Positions 7,198 through 14,156 of a stretch of 15,158 nucleotides of DNA are shown piece by piece; positions within the stretch are counted from its first letter, which is position 1, and the number at the start of each line of letters is the position of its first letter. Under the pieces are notes generated by a model. It saw only the letters and a program-made list of their open reading frames with translations. It had not been told where the DNA came from and did no database searches. The DNA lies in contig JAACDS010000274.1 of the NCBI GenBank assembly GCA_009936895.1, positions 1 through 15,158 of the forward strand, given 5' to 3'. This stretch comes from Pseudomonadota bacterium (GTDB taxonomy: Bacteria > Pseudomonadota > Gammaproteobacteria > Pseudomonadales > Azotimanducaceae). The position numbers and the translations under genes were made by a program.

Positions 7198-7212
7198 ATA
7201 GAATTTTTCAAG
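7184..7212 (-). promoter_or_regulatory. Candidate sigma-32 (heat-shock) promoter of clpB
   Basis: On the minus strand CTTGAAA (7206-7212) matches the sigma-32 -35 consensus exactly. After a 14-nt spacer comes CGCCACTG (7184-7191), which matches the first six bases of CCCCATNT at four positions. Transcription would start near 7177 and give a leader of about 70 nt before the strong Shine-Dalgarno of clpB. clpB belongs to the heat-shock regulon in related bacteria, which makes the assignment plausible. The -10 match is only partial. Confidence 0.45.
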
Positions 7213-7271
7213 CGTCGCTATGGCGAATAGGGCTCTGCGCTTGCGACCCGAACCGAGGAAACCATCATCAC

Positions 7272-7802
7272 ATGATCCGCTGCGAGTACTTTGACGCCGA
7301 TCGCGAGATCGATGAAGCGCCGAGCCAAACCGTTGGCCAAATCGTCTTGCAGCCCAATAATTCTCTGAGCTGGCAGGCGCTGAAATACTTTCTCGCCTTT
7401 ATGATGCTGATCTCTTTCGGGATTGCCCTGACCTTTATGTTTTTTGGCTACTGGCTGGTCTTACCCTTTACCGGACTGGAAATGGCATTTCTCAGCTACT
7501 GCCTGTGGCGGTGTTTACGACGGTCCAGCCTGCAGGAAGTCATCGTCTTTAGCGCCGACGAAATTCGTCTGGAAACCGGCATTGACGGACCCGATCGCAC
7601 CGAAGTCTGGGAGCGCTTTTTCACCAAAATTCACATCAATCAGGCCATTCACCCTTGGTACCGCAAAACCGTCGCCCTAGTGCACCGGGGCGATCGATTT
7701 GAAATCGGCTCGTTTCTGACCACGGTTGAACAAGACGAACTGATCGATTCGCTGCATCGAATGGTGCGCCGCGCGGACGCCGCCATGGTGACGATCAGGT
7801 AA
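7272..7802 (+). CDS. DUF2244 domain-containing membrane protein
   Basis: This 176-residue protein belongs to the DUF2244 family of unknown function, common in proteobacteria. The recognisable core is IVLQPNNSLSWQALKYFLAF (24-43), followed by two membrane segments at about 38-58 and 61-80. The typical GYWLVLPFTGLEMAFLSY lies at 59-76. The rest is a cytoplasmic-looking domain of beta strands containing an HPWYRKT motif. It probably sits in the inner membrane; some relatives are encoded near cytochrome oxidase genes, but not here. It is divergent from clpB and convergent with comEC, so it must have its own promoter in the 7104-7271 gap, where I see no strong sigma-70 pair. A GAGGAA lies 11 nt before the ATG, rather far for a ribosome binding site. 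Confidence 0.88.
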   Translation: MIRCEYFDADREIDEAPSQTVGQIVLQPNNSLSWQALKYFLAFMMLISFGIALTFMFFGYWLVLPFTGLEMAFLSYCLWRCLRRSSLQEVIVFSADEIRLETGIDGPDRTEVWERFFTKIHINQAIHPWYRKTVALVHRGDRFEIGSFLTTVEQDELIDSLHRMVRRADAAMVTIR

Positions 7803-7840
7803 CCGGACTCTGACCTCAGGCTATCCACTCGGTGGAAAGA

Positions 7841-10027
7841 TCAATCCCTTTGGCGTTGAAAGCGGACACCCTCCGGCCGTGACGAGCACCACTCAATCGC
7901 ACCGTGCACAGCCGTGTTTAGCTGGCGGGTTTCCTCCCATGCATAGCGTCGAACCACGCGCGGGTGCGGGTGACCGTAGTGATTGTTTCTGCCTGCACTG
8001 TACGCCACCACCTCAGGCGCGACATGGCGCACGAAGGGCATCGAGGACGAACTGGCACTGCCGTGATGAGGCGCAAGCAGAAACGTGACATTGGTCGGCA
8101 GGTGGCTTAGCAACGTGTGTTCGGCAAGCGCGGAAATGTCACCACTCAGGTAGGCGGCATGGCGTTCTGTCTCCAACAGCAACGTGCAAGAACGGTCGTT
8201 ATCCGTGGTCAGTCCGACGGCCTGCAAGGTTGTAAATCGTACCCCATCCCACCGCCACGAGTGTCCATGAGCGCAACTGTCCGGGCCGATAACCGGCACC
8301 GCATCAAAATAAGACCGGAAGAAGACCATGCCTCCCGCATGATCCAAATCCGTGTGGCTAAGTAAGAGTAAGTCCAGATCATGAGGACCAGTCGACCTGA
8401 GTACGGGCAGGATATGCGAGCGGCCCACATCACCCGCACCGAAACGAGGCCCGGTATCTACCAGTAAACGATGCCCGGCAGTATCGATCACTGCCGCGCT
8501 GCCCTGCCCAACATCGACAACCCGCACGCAGACCTCACCAAAGCGGACATCCTGAGTCGCCTGCAATCCAAGCGGGACGATCGCACACAGCAACCCAACA
8601 CGCGCATAGACCGACAGCGGCATCAACAGGGAAACACCACCGGCCAAGGCAGCCATCGCTGTCCAGACGCCCACATAGCCCACGCTGGCACTGTGCTGCG
8701 GCACACTGTGAAGCAACGCGGTCAGCAACACGTCCACCAGCGCCAAGATGAAGTCGGCCACCTGCAACGTCAGTGCCGACAGGGACGATATGACAGAAGA
8801 CACTGACAACCAGTGCGGCAGCAAACCGAGGGCCACACCACAAAACAGCATCGGTACGGTCACCAGGGTGACGATGGGCACAGTCACAAAATTTGCGGGC
8901 ATGGACAGCAAGGATGCCTCGCCCAGCAGCAGTACCAGCAGAGGCGGTAGCCCGAGCGACAGCACGATTTGCGCCTGCACCAGAGCGGACACAGCGCCCC
9001 CGGCTGGATGCCTCGCAGAAAAAAAGCCCACCAAGGCGGCCACGGCACCATAGGACAGCCAAAACCCCGCGTGAAATACCTGTAGCGGCAAAATCAGTGT
9101 CGATACCACTAGGGTAACGATCAACACCCGCCAAAACGACACACGATGCCCCACCAGTCGCAAGGCAAGCAGGCAAACCAGCATGCCCGCCACGCGCATT
9201 ACCGGCGAACCCGCACCAGTAAACCACGCAAACCATACGGCGCAGAGGCAAACGACCAAGGCGCTGATCAATTGCGCATAACCCCTCGCCTTGCCAACGC
9301 TGATTAAGCGCAGCGGATAGCCAACGCTGGCAAACAGAACAACCGCCAGCACCGAAACATGCAGGCCAGAAACCACCAACAAATGGATTGCTCCGGTCCG
9401 CCGGTAGCGATCCCATGTATCGCTATCCACGGCACTGCCATTACCGGTCACCAGAGCCAACAGTGTGCTTGAGTGAACCAGCCCCTGCCGCTCGAGCAAA
9501 TCGCGGATATAGGCTACCCAGCGCGGCCTGAATGGCACAGTGTCCGGTGCGAGCAGCCTTTTACCCTTTTTGACGTAACCCGTCCCGGAATAGCCACTGG
9601 CCAGCAGCCAACGCCGGTAATCAAAGCCTCCCGGATTCGCAGCCCCCCAAGGCACCCGCAACTTCAGTGTGAACAACCACCGTTCACCCACCTGAATCGG
9701 GTCTTGGGCACGCCATAGAACCAATAGTCTCTTGCCCACCAAGGTCTTGGCCAGCAAGCTCTGACACCCCCGGTTCGACGGACTCTTCAGTGTCTGGCGC
9801 TGGTCATCTCCCATCACTCGCACATCCAACGACCACGCGCCGGTGGGTTTACGATCGGCGGCCAAAATCTGCCCGTTGATCGCTAAATCAACACCCGTCG
9901 CACATTCCGGTATGATCCGTGTCTCCGCTCGGTGCCAAGCCAATCCCGCGACTAAACCGACGAAGAGCAGTAACGCGCACCACCATGCACCACGACAAGA
10001 GCTCAGTACTGGACGGGACCGGGTCAA
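7841..10027 (-). CDS. comEC: ComEC/Rec2-family DNA internalization channel protein
   Basis: This is a 728-residue polytopic inner-membrane protein for passage of single-stranded DNA during natural transformation. Residues 1-160 form the N-terminal DUF4131-type region, ending in NPGGFDYRRWLLASGYSGTG (131-150). The competence domain has the signature HLLVVSGLH (215-223) followed by many membrane segments to about 490. The C-terminal metallo-beta-lactamase-like domain contains VVDVGQGS (503-510), SHTDLDH (557-563), LSGD (627-630), PHHGS (653-657) and NNHYGHPH (681-688), so its metal-binding and likely nuclease residues are intact. Start: a TGA lies two codons upstream and no ATG is near the N-terminus, so TTG at 10027 is the best start, helped by a weak AGCGGA. 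Length is normal (E. coli YcaI is about 754). Its 3' end faces DUF2244 across 38 nt. The partner genes comEA and the type IV pilus genes are not in this window. Confidence 0.94.
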   Translation of the reverse strand: MTRSRPVLSSCRGAWWCALLLFVGLVAGLAWHRAETRIIPECATGVDLAINGQILAADRKPTGAWSLDVRVMGDDQRQTLKSPSNRGCQSLLAKTLVGKRLLVLWRAQDPIQVGERWLFTLKLRVPWGAANPGGFDYRRWLLASGYSGTGYVKKGKRLLAPDTVPFRPRWVAYIRDLLERQGLVHSSTLLALVTGNGSAVDSDTWDRYRRTGAIHLLVVSGLHVSVLAVVLFASVGYPLRLISVGKARGYAQLISALVVCLCAVWFAWFTGAGSPVMRVAGMLVCLLALRLVGHRVSFWRVLIVTLVVSTLILPLQVFHAGFWLSYGAVAALVGFFSARHPAGGAVSALVQAQIVLSLGLPPLLVLLLGEASLLSMPANFVTVPIVTLVTVPMLFCGVALGLLPHWLSVSSVISSLSALTLQVADFILALVDVLLTALLHSVPQHSASVGYVGVWTAMAALAGGVSLLMPLSVYARVGLLCAIVPLGLQATQDVRFGEVCVRVVDVGQGSAAVIDTAGHRLLVDTGPRFGAGDVGRSHILPVLRSTGPHDLDLLLLSHTDLDHAGGMVFFRSYFDAVPVIGPDSCAHGHSWRWDGVRFTTLQAVGLTTDNDRSCTLLLETERHAAYLSGDISALAEHTLLSHLPTNVTFLLAPHHGSASSSSMPFVRHVAPEVVAYSAGRNNHYGHPHPRVVRRYAWEETRQLNTAVHGAIEWCSSRPEGVRFQRQRD

Positions 10028-10133
10028 TACGTCCGCTCAGACAGCTCGTCTGTAAGGGGCAATGGTTGAAACACGGATAGACGCGTGACATGAAACATTT
10101 GAAGCGAACAACGGCAAGCATTAAAAAAACATC
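10028..10133. other. Divergent promoter region between comEC and the DUF2062 gene
   Basis: This 106-nt gap must hold the start signals for comEC (minus) and the DUF2062 gene (plus). It contains an inverted repeat, CAGAC-AGCTC-GTCTG (10038-10052), just upstream of the comEC TTG, and an A-tract before the plus-strand ATG. I see no clear -35/-10 pair on either strand. Confidence 0.35.
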
Positions 10134-10670
10134 ATGAGAGACCGATGGCGTAAATTAATCCCGAATCGCGACAGTTTGCGCGAGTTAAGCGCCCTGCGGC
10201 CTGTGGCTCATTGGCTTAATCGCTCGGAGCTTTGGCACTTCAATCGGCGCTCGGTTTCTGGAGCGGCCTTTGTCGGTCTTTTCTCAGCCTTCATTCCTGT
10301 GCCGTCCCAAATGCTGCTAGCGGCCTTGATTGCCATTGTGACGCGGGTGAACTTGCCCCTATCCGTAGCACTGGTTTGGATCACCAACCCCATCACGATC
10401 CCACCCATGTTTTATGCCGCTTACCGATTTGGGGCTTGGATTTTGGGTATCGATGCTGCGGATCTGGAAGTGGAAATCACCCTACAATGGCTGTTTGCGA
10501 ACTTTTTTGCGATCAGCAAACCCCTCGTGGTCGGGGCTTTCTTTTGCGGGCTGATCAGCGGCAGCGTCGGATTCACTGCCACCTACTTCATTTGGCGCAA
10601 TCGTGTCATGCGACGATGGCGCAAACGCCGTCGAGAACGGGCAAACCGAGCAACGACCTCAAACGATTGA
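10134..10670 (+). CDS. DUF2062 domain-containing membrane protein
   Basis: This is a 178-residue protein of the DUF2062 family, whose function is unknown. Family hallmarks are GLFSAFIPVPSQMLLAAL (48-65) and WITNPITIPPMFYAAYRFGA (82-101). About three or four membrane segments are visible, at roughly 45-70, 74-100 and 122-153. The C-terminus is very basic (RRWRKRRRER), which suggests that end is cytoplasmic. The ATG at 10134 has an A-rich stretch but no clear Shine-Dalgarno upstream. It is the only plus-strand gene between comEC and lolE, and its stop lies 23 nt from the lolE stop. DUF2062 genes are often found beside comEC and lol genes in gammaproteobacteria, which fits here but does not reveal the role. 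Confidence 0.9.
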   Translation: MRDRWRKLIPNRDSLRELSALRPVAHWLNRSELWHFNRRSVSGAAFVGLFSAFIPVPSQMLLAALIAIVTRVNLPLSVALVWITNPITIPPMFYAAYRFGAWILGIDAADLEVEITLQWLFANFFAISKPLVVGAFFCGLISGSVGFTATYFIWRNRVMRRWRKRRRERANRATTSND

Positions 10671-10673
10671 TTT

Positions 10674-10691
10674 GGTCCGAGTATCTCGACC
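10674..10691. terminator. Small imperfect hairpin between convergent stops
   Basis: GGTCCGAG-TAT-CTCGACC can fold into a 7-bp stem with one bulged C and a 3-nt loop. It lies exactly in the 23-nt gap between the facing DUF2062 and lolE stop codons. No run of T follows on either strand, so it would be a weak or Rho-assisted end at best. Confidence 0.25.
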
Positions 10692-10693
10692 GA

Positions 10694-11944
10694 TCAGTGC
10701 AGAAATTGCGCGGGATTGAGCTGACTGGCCCGCCGGGCTGGCAGCCAAGCCGGCAGCAACGCAATCCCCGAGCTGAGCACGGCAATAATCAGCACATCTG
10801 ACGACACGATCTGTGTGGGTACCGACACGAAATACGAACCGTCAAGCAGGTGCTGACCACTGACGGCTCCAAGAACATCCACAACGTCGTTCACGAAAAC
10901 GGTCAGCAGCATCCCCAGACCGAGGCCGGCAGCTGTTCCGAATACCGCAACCACCGCCCCTTGAGACAAGAACAGAGACAGAACAAACCGGCGATCAGCC
11001 CCAAGCGTTCGCAGCATGGCGATCTGGGCACGTTTGTCATGCACCATCATTGATTGCCCAGCGATAATATTGAAACCCGCAATGGCGACCACCAGTAATA
11101 GCAAGACAAACATCATAGTCTTCTCCATGCGAACCGCTTGAAACAGTTCGCCATACACGTCTTCCCAAGTATCCACAGAAACAGCCGGTTCCAGTTCGCG
11201 AAGCCAACGACCGAAGACACCCGCCTGCATCGGATTGTTCAGCATCACCCGAGTGCCTACCTGCCCCAACTCGCTCCAGTAGGTATCGGTGTGACCATCA
11301 AGATTCACAAGCACCATGCTGTAATCAGTTTCCGCACCCATCTCGAAGGTGCCTACCAGATTCAGCCTGAGCCAGCGCAAGGTCACGCTATCGCCCCGTC
11401 CCACCGTCACCCCGATCATCACCGGATCACCCAAGGAAAGCCCTTGGTAACGGGCCAAGGGTTCGCCCATGACCACCGGATTAGCCGTTCCCTGCAGGTT
11501 AGCGAGCTCACCGCGCTGCATCACTGAGGCAATGGCGTCCATGGTGGCCAGTTCCTCGCCCGCAAAACCAATAACGCTCACAGGCTGGGTTCTTGCACCC
11601 GCGGCCACCACGCCAAAGCCCTGATAATACTTGCCTAGAGTTTGTACCCGAGGATCGGACGCTAGCGCTGCCTGAAGCGGCGGCGACAACGGAGTCTGGG
11701 CGATGGACACATGGGGAATACTGCCCAACAGGCGTTGACGCAGTTCGTGATCGAAGCCATTCATCACATTGACCACCAAGGTCAGTATGCCGACACCAAG
11801 CACAAGCCCAATCAGCGATACCCAGGTCACAAACCGAGCGAAACCATTCGCGCCGTGCAGCAGCATGCGTCCCGCCATTCGAGCGATCAGCCCAAAGTGC
11901 ATGCCATTCGCGTCTGTGTCTGTGTCTGGGATCAGGCTAGGCAT
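10694..11944 (-). CDS. lolE: LolE lipoprotein-releasing ABC transporter permease
   Basis: This is the second permease of the LolCDE complex, which extracts mature lipoproteins from the inner membrane and hands them to LolA. With ATG at 11944 it has 416 residues. TM1 lies at about 38-60, ending in VVNVMNGFDHELRQRLLG. A large periplasmic domain follows to about 265, then three C-terminal membrane segments (about 278-300, 320-350, 381-402) and the terminal PAWLPARRASQLNPAQ. The start at 11944 overlaps the lolD stop by 8 nt (ATGCCTAG), implying translational coupling. An ATG at 11950 and one at 11900-11902 (giving MHFGLIARMAGR) are alternatives, and none has a clear ribosome binding site. The periplasmic domain lacks the proline hook seen in the partner permease, which argues for LolE. 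However, GELFQAVRMEK (265-275) resembles E. coli LolC, so the C/E naming is less sure than the family. Confidence 0.88.
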   Translation of the reverse strand: MPSLIPDTDTDANGMHFGLIARMAGRMLLHGANGFARFVTWVSLIGLVLGVGILTLVVNVMNGFDHELRQRLLGSIPHVSIAQTPLSPPLQAALASDPRVQTLGKYYQGFGVVAAGARTQPVSVIGFAGEELATMDAIASVMQRGELANLQGTANPVVMGEPLARYQGLSLGDPVMIGVTVGRGDSVTLRWLRLNLVGTFEMGAETDYSMVLVNLDGHTDTYWSELGQVGTRVMLNNPMQAGVFGRWLRELEPAVSVDTWEDVYGELFQAVRMEKTMMFVLLLLVVAIAGFNIIAGQSMMVHDKRAQIAMLRTLGADRRFVLSLFLSQGAVVAVFGTAAGLGLGMLLTVFVNDVVDVLGAVSGQHLLDGSYFVSVPTQIVSSDVLIIAVLSSGIALLPAWLPARRASQLNPAQFLH

Positions 11945-12641
11945 CGTCATGCGCGGAAATCGCCTGCAGCTTGCCATCCACTAACGTCAGCACACGATCG
12001 AACTGGTACAGCATGGAAGGATCGTGGGTGACCACCAAAAATGCCACAGCCTTGGACTCGCTCAACTCCACCATAAGCGCCATCAATTCAGCCGCACTGG
12101 CGGTATCGAGATTGCCTGTAGGTTCGTCCGCCAACACGAGCTTGGGTTGGTGGATTAAAGCCCGAGCCACGGCCACTCGCTGACGCTCACCGCCGGACAA
12201 TTCACTGGGCAGATGCTGCAAGCGGTCACCCAAGCCAATTCGGCTTAACAGCTCCTGGCTTTGTTGTTCCGCGATAGGTTGAGACGCGCCGTTGAGACGC
12301 AACGGCAGAGCGACATTTTCCAGCGCCGAAAATTCCGGTAGCAAATGATGATGCTGGTAGACAAAGCCCATATGCTTTCGTCTGAGTGCGGTTCTGGCGT
12401 CGTTACTGGCGGGAGCCATTGGTTCTTCGGCTAGGGTTATCTGCCCCCGATTCACATCGTCCAGCCCCGCCAACACGTGCAGCAAGCTGCTCTTGCCGGA
12501 GCCCGAACGACCCACGATGGCAACACGCTCCCCTGCCGCTAACGACAGATCAACACCGTCGAGCACCTCGATGGATGCGTCACCCTGCGTAAAACGTTTT
12601 TCGACGCCCTTGGCGTTCAATATGATCGTGGATTCATTCAT
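11937..12641 (-). CDS. lolD: LolD lipoprotein-releasing ABC transporter ATPase
   Basis: This cytoplasmic ATPase powers LolCDE. It has 234 residues, a normal length (E. coli LolD is 233). Motifs in order: Walker A GRSGSGKS (44-51), Q-loop VYQHHHLLPEFSALENVALP with Q96, ABC signature LSGGERQR (148-155), Walker B LVLADEPTGNLD (168-179) and H-loop histidine H206. The YQHHHLLPEF stretch is typical of LolD within the MacB/FtsE-like ATPases. The ATG at 12641 overlaps the lolC stop by 8 nt (ATGAATGA), with little Shine-Dalgarno of its own, so reinitiation by ribosomes leaving lolC is likely. Its stop in turn overlaps the lolE start. Confidence 0.95.
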   Translation of the reverse strand: MNESTIILNAKGVEKRFTQGDASIEVLDGVDLSLAAGERVAIVGRSGSGKSSLLHVLAGLDDVNRGQITLAEEPMAPASNDARTALRRKHMGFVYQHHHLLPEFSALENVALPLRLNGASQPIAEQQSQELLSRIGLGDRLQHLPSELSGGERQRVAVARALIHQPKLVLADEPTGNLDTASAAELMALMVELSESKAVAFLVVTHDPSMLYQFDRVLTLVDGKLQAISAHDDA

Positions 12642-13890
12642 TAGCGAGTACTCGGCTGGGCATCAGACCCATGGCGCGCCATGCAGGATACAGGCTCGCC
12701 AACAGCGTAGCGCCAATGGACAAGGCGCTGATCATCAGCACGTCCTGGAGCAATACCTGCACGGGCAAATAAGAAATAAAATATTGAGACATCAAATCGT
12801 ACTGGAACAGTGCAGAGGCGCCGTTGACCAGCGCGGGCAACAACCAGCCTAGGCCCAGTCCCGCAGCCACACCGGCGAAGGTTCCCACCATGCCCAGCAA
12901 CGTACCCAGCATACAGAACAAGGCCAGCACCTGAAGACGACTGGCCCCCATGCTGCGCCGAATCGCGATGTCTCCGCGCCGCTGCTCAACAATCATGATT
13001 AAACCAGACACCAAGTTAAAGGCCGCGACGGCGATGAGAAGGGAAAAGAGCAAAAACAAGGTGGCTTTTTGCACAGAGATGGCTTGGTACAGCGTCCCAA
13101 ATTCGGCCATCCAAGAGCGAACCCGCAGATCGCTTGCGGCAAAGCGTTGGTAGAGGTATTGACTCGCGCTGCCACTGGCAAACAAATCCTGTAGACGCCC
13201 CTGCACTCCGTGCACCCGACCGGGCAGGCGCAGCAGACGTTGGGCATCGTCTAGACTGATAAAAATACCGCTGCTGTCGAGTTGCGACTGACTACGAAAA
13301 ATCCCCACGACAGAAAAACGCTTTTGGCGAGGCAGCGCACCAGCGATGCTCACCCGCTGATCCGGCAGCAGCAGCACCGCATCGTCACCAACCTGAAGAT
13401 TCAATTGATCCGCCAGCCGACCGCCCAAGACCAGCCCAAATTTTGAGCGGTGAATGTCTGCGAGTTGTCCGGACACCATGAAATCATCCAGCGCGCTGAC
13501 GCTGGCATAGGCATCATCGATGCCAGTAATTTGAGTAGCGCGCACTGCACCGTTGGCGGCGATCAACCCACTGCTGCGTACAATGGGAGCCAACGCCACC
13601 AGACCGCTGTTGTTGGCCAACACCGTTAAGTCGCCCAATTCTGTGATGGGCATACCCCGCTGAGCCGTAGCGGTTACGTGGGGCAGCACGTTCAACAAAC
13701 GCTCGCGCAGCTCGCGCTCAAATCCGTTCACAACCGACATCACGAAGACCAACACGGCAATACTGATGATCAGACCCGCCAGCGCCAGTGAACCGACCGA
13801 TGTTGCGCCGGTCGCACCGTTTCGCCGCGCTCCGCCAAAACGGCCCAGCGCGTAACGCAGAGCCATAAACGTGGTGAGATTAGCCCGCAT
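12634..13890 (-). CDS. lolC: LolC lipoprotein-releasing ABC transporter permease
   Basis: This is the first permease of LolCDE, 418 residues. TM1 (about 33-55) is followed by VVNGFERELRERLLNVLPHV (53-72), the conserved coupling to the periplasmic domain. Three C-terminal membrane segments lie at about 276-300, 321-350 and 381-402, ending LYPAWRAMGLMPSRVL. The periplasmic segment AGALPRQKRF (183-192) resembles the E. coli LolC hook region that contacts LolA (recalled as GRIPSQRLF), which favours LolC over LolE for this copy. Some other stretches, such as VRSWMAEFGTLYQAI, look more LolE-like. The N-terminal 30 residues are basic and Gly/Ala-rich, slightly longer than in E. coli. The ATG at 13890 lacks a good Shine-Dalgarno. 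It lies 20 nt after nqrM with no terminator visible, so read-through from nqrM is possible. Confidence 0.9.
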   Translation of the reverse strand: MRANLTTFMALRYALGRFGGARRNGATGATSVGSLALAGLIISIAVLVFVMSVVNGFERELRERLLNVLPHVTATAQRGMPITELGDLTVLANNSGLVALAPIVRSSGLIAANGAVRATQITGIDDAYASVSALDDFMVSGQLADIHRSKFGLVLGGRLADQLNLQVGDDAVLLLPDQRVSIAGALPRQKRFSVVGIFRSQSQLDSSGIFISLDDAQRLLRLPGRVHGVQGRLQDLFASGSASQYLYQRFAASDLRVRSWMAEFGTLYQAISVQKATLFLLFSLLIAVAAFNLVSGLIMIVEQRRGDIAIRRSMGASRLQVLALFCMLGTLLGMVGTFAGVAAGLGLGWLLPALVNGASALFQYDLMSQYFISYLPVQVLLQDVLMISALSIGATLLASLYPAWRAMGLMPSRVLANE

Positions 13891-13910
13891 GTTTCAGCGG
13901 TTAGCGTCGG

Positions 13911-14153
13911 CTACTTGCCGACGCGTTGAGCCAGATCATCCTGAGCGGTTTGACTGGCGGCTGGCGTGGAGACGAAGGGGGATTTTTCGCAGTATTCCGG
14001 GTCACCCCCGCAGACCTCACAGTCCATTTCCATGCCAAGCGCTTTCATGCCGCCACAGCTGCCCGCGATGGGTTTGCGGCCAAAGATTACGCCAACGGCC
14101 ATCGCCGTAACCAAGCCCAGCATGACGAAAAAAGCGACAATTATGGTATCCAT
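13911..14153 (-). CDS. nqrM: NqrM, Na+-NQR maturation protein
   Basis: This 80-residue protein is required to build the sodium-translocating NADH:quinone reductase, in which it is thought to supply iron to the Cys-coordinated Fe site between NqrD and NqrE. It has one N-terminal membrane anchor (residues 3-24). A soluble part then follows with four cysteines, C33, C45, C48 and C55, in GSCGGMKALGMEMDCEVCGG and DPEYCEK. This is the hallmark of the family (formerly DUF539). A GGAG inside the end of apbE, 6 nt before the ATG, sets the start. The gene follows apbE by 3 nt, the usual apbE-nqrM order at the end of nqr operons. It is much too short to be confused with other families. Confidence 0.95.
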   Translation of the reverse strand: MDTIIVAFFVMLGLVTAMAVGVIFGRKPIAGSCGGMKALGMEMDCEVCGGDPEYCEKSPFVSTPAASQTAQDDLAQRVGK

Positions 14154-14156
14154 AGT

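Noticed and set aside
7104..7211. N-terminal extension of ClpB to a TTG at 7211
   Set aside because: The extension covers the promoter and leader, has no family similarity, and the ATG at 7103 has a strong GGGAGG 7 nt upstream.
7803..7840. Possible terminator between DUF2244 and comEC
   Set aside because: Only tiny stems such as CCAC-TCG-GTGG are present, and no T-run follows on either strand.
8535..9416. Minus-strand open frame of 293 codons in another frame of comEC
   Set aside because: It is Cys/Gly/Arg-rich without motifs and is fully contained in comEC, whose own frame carries all the family signatures.
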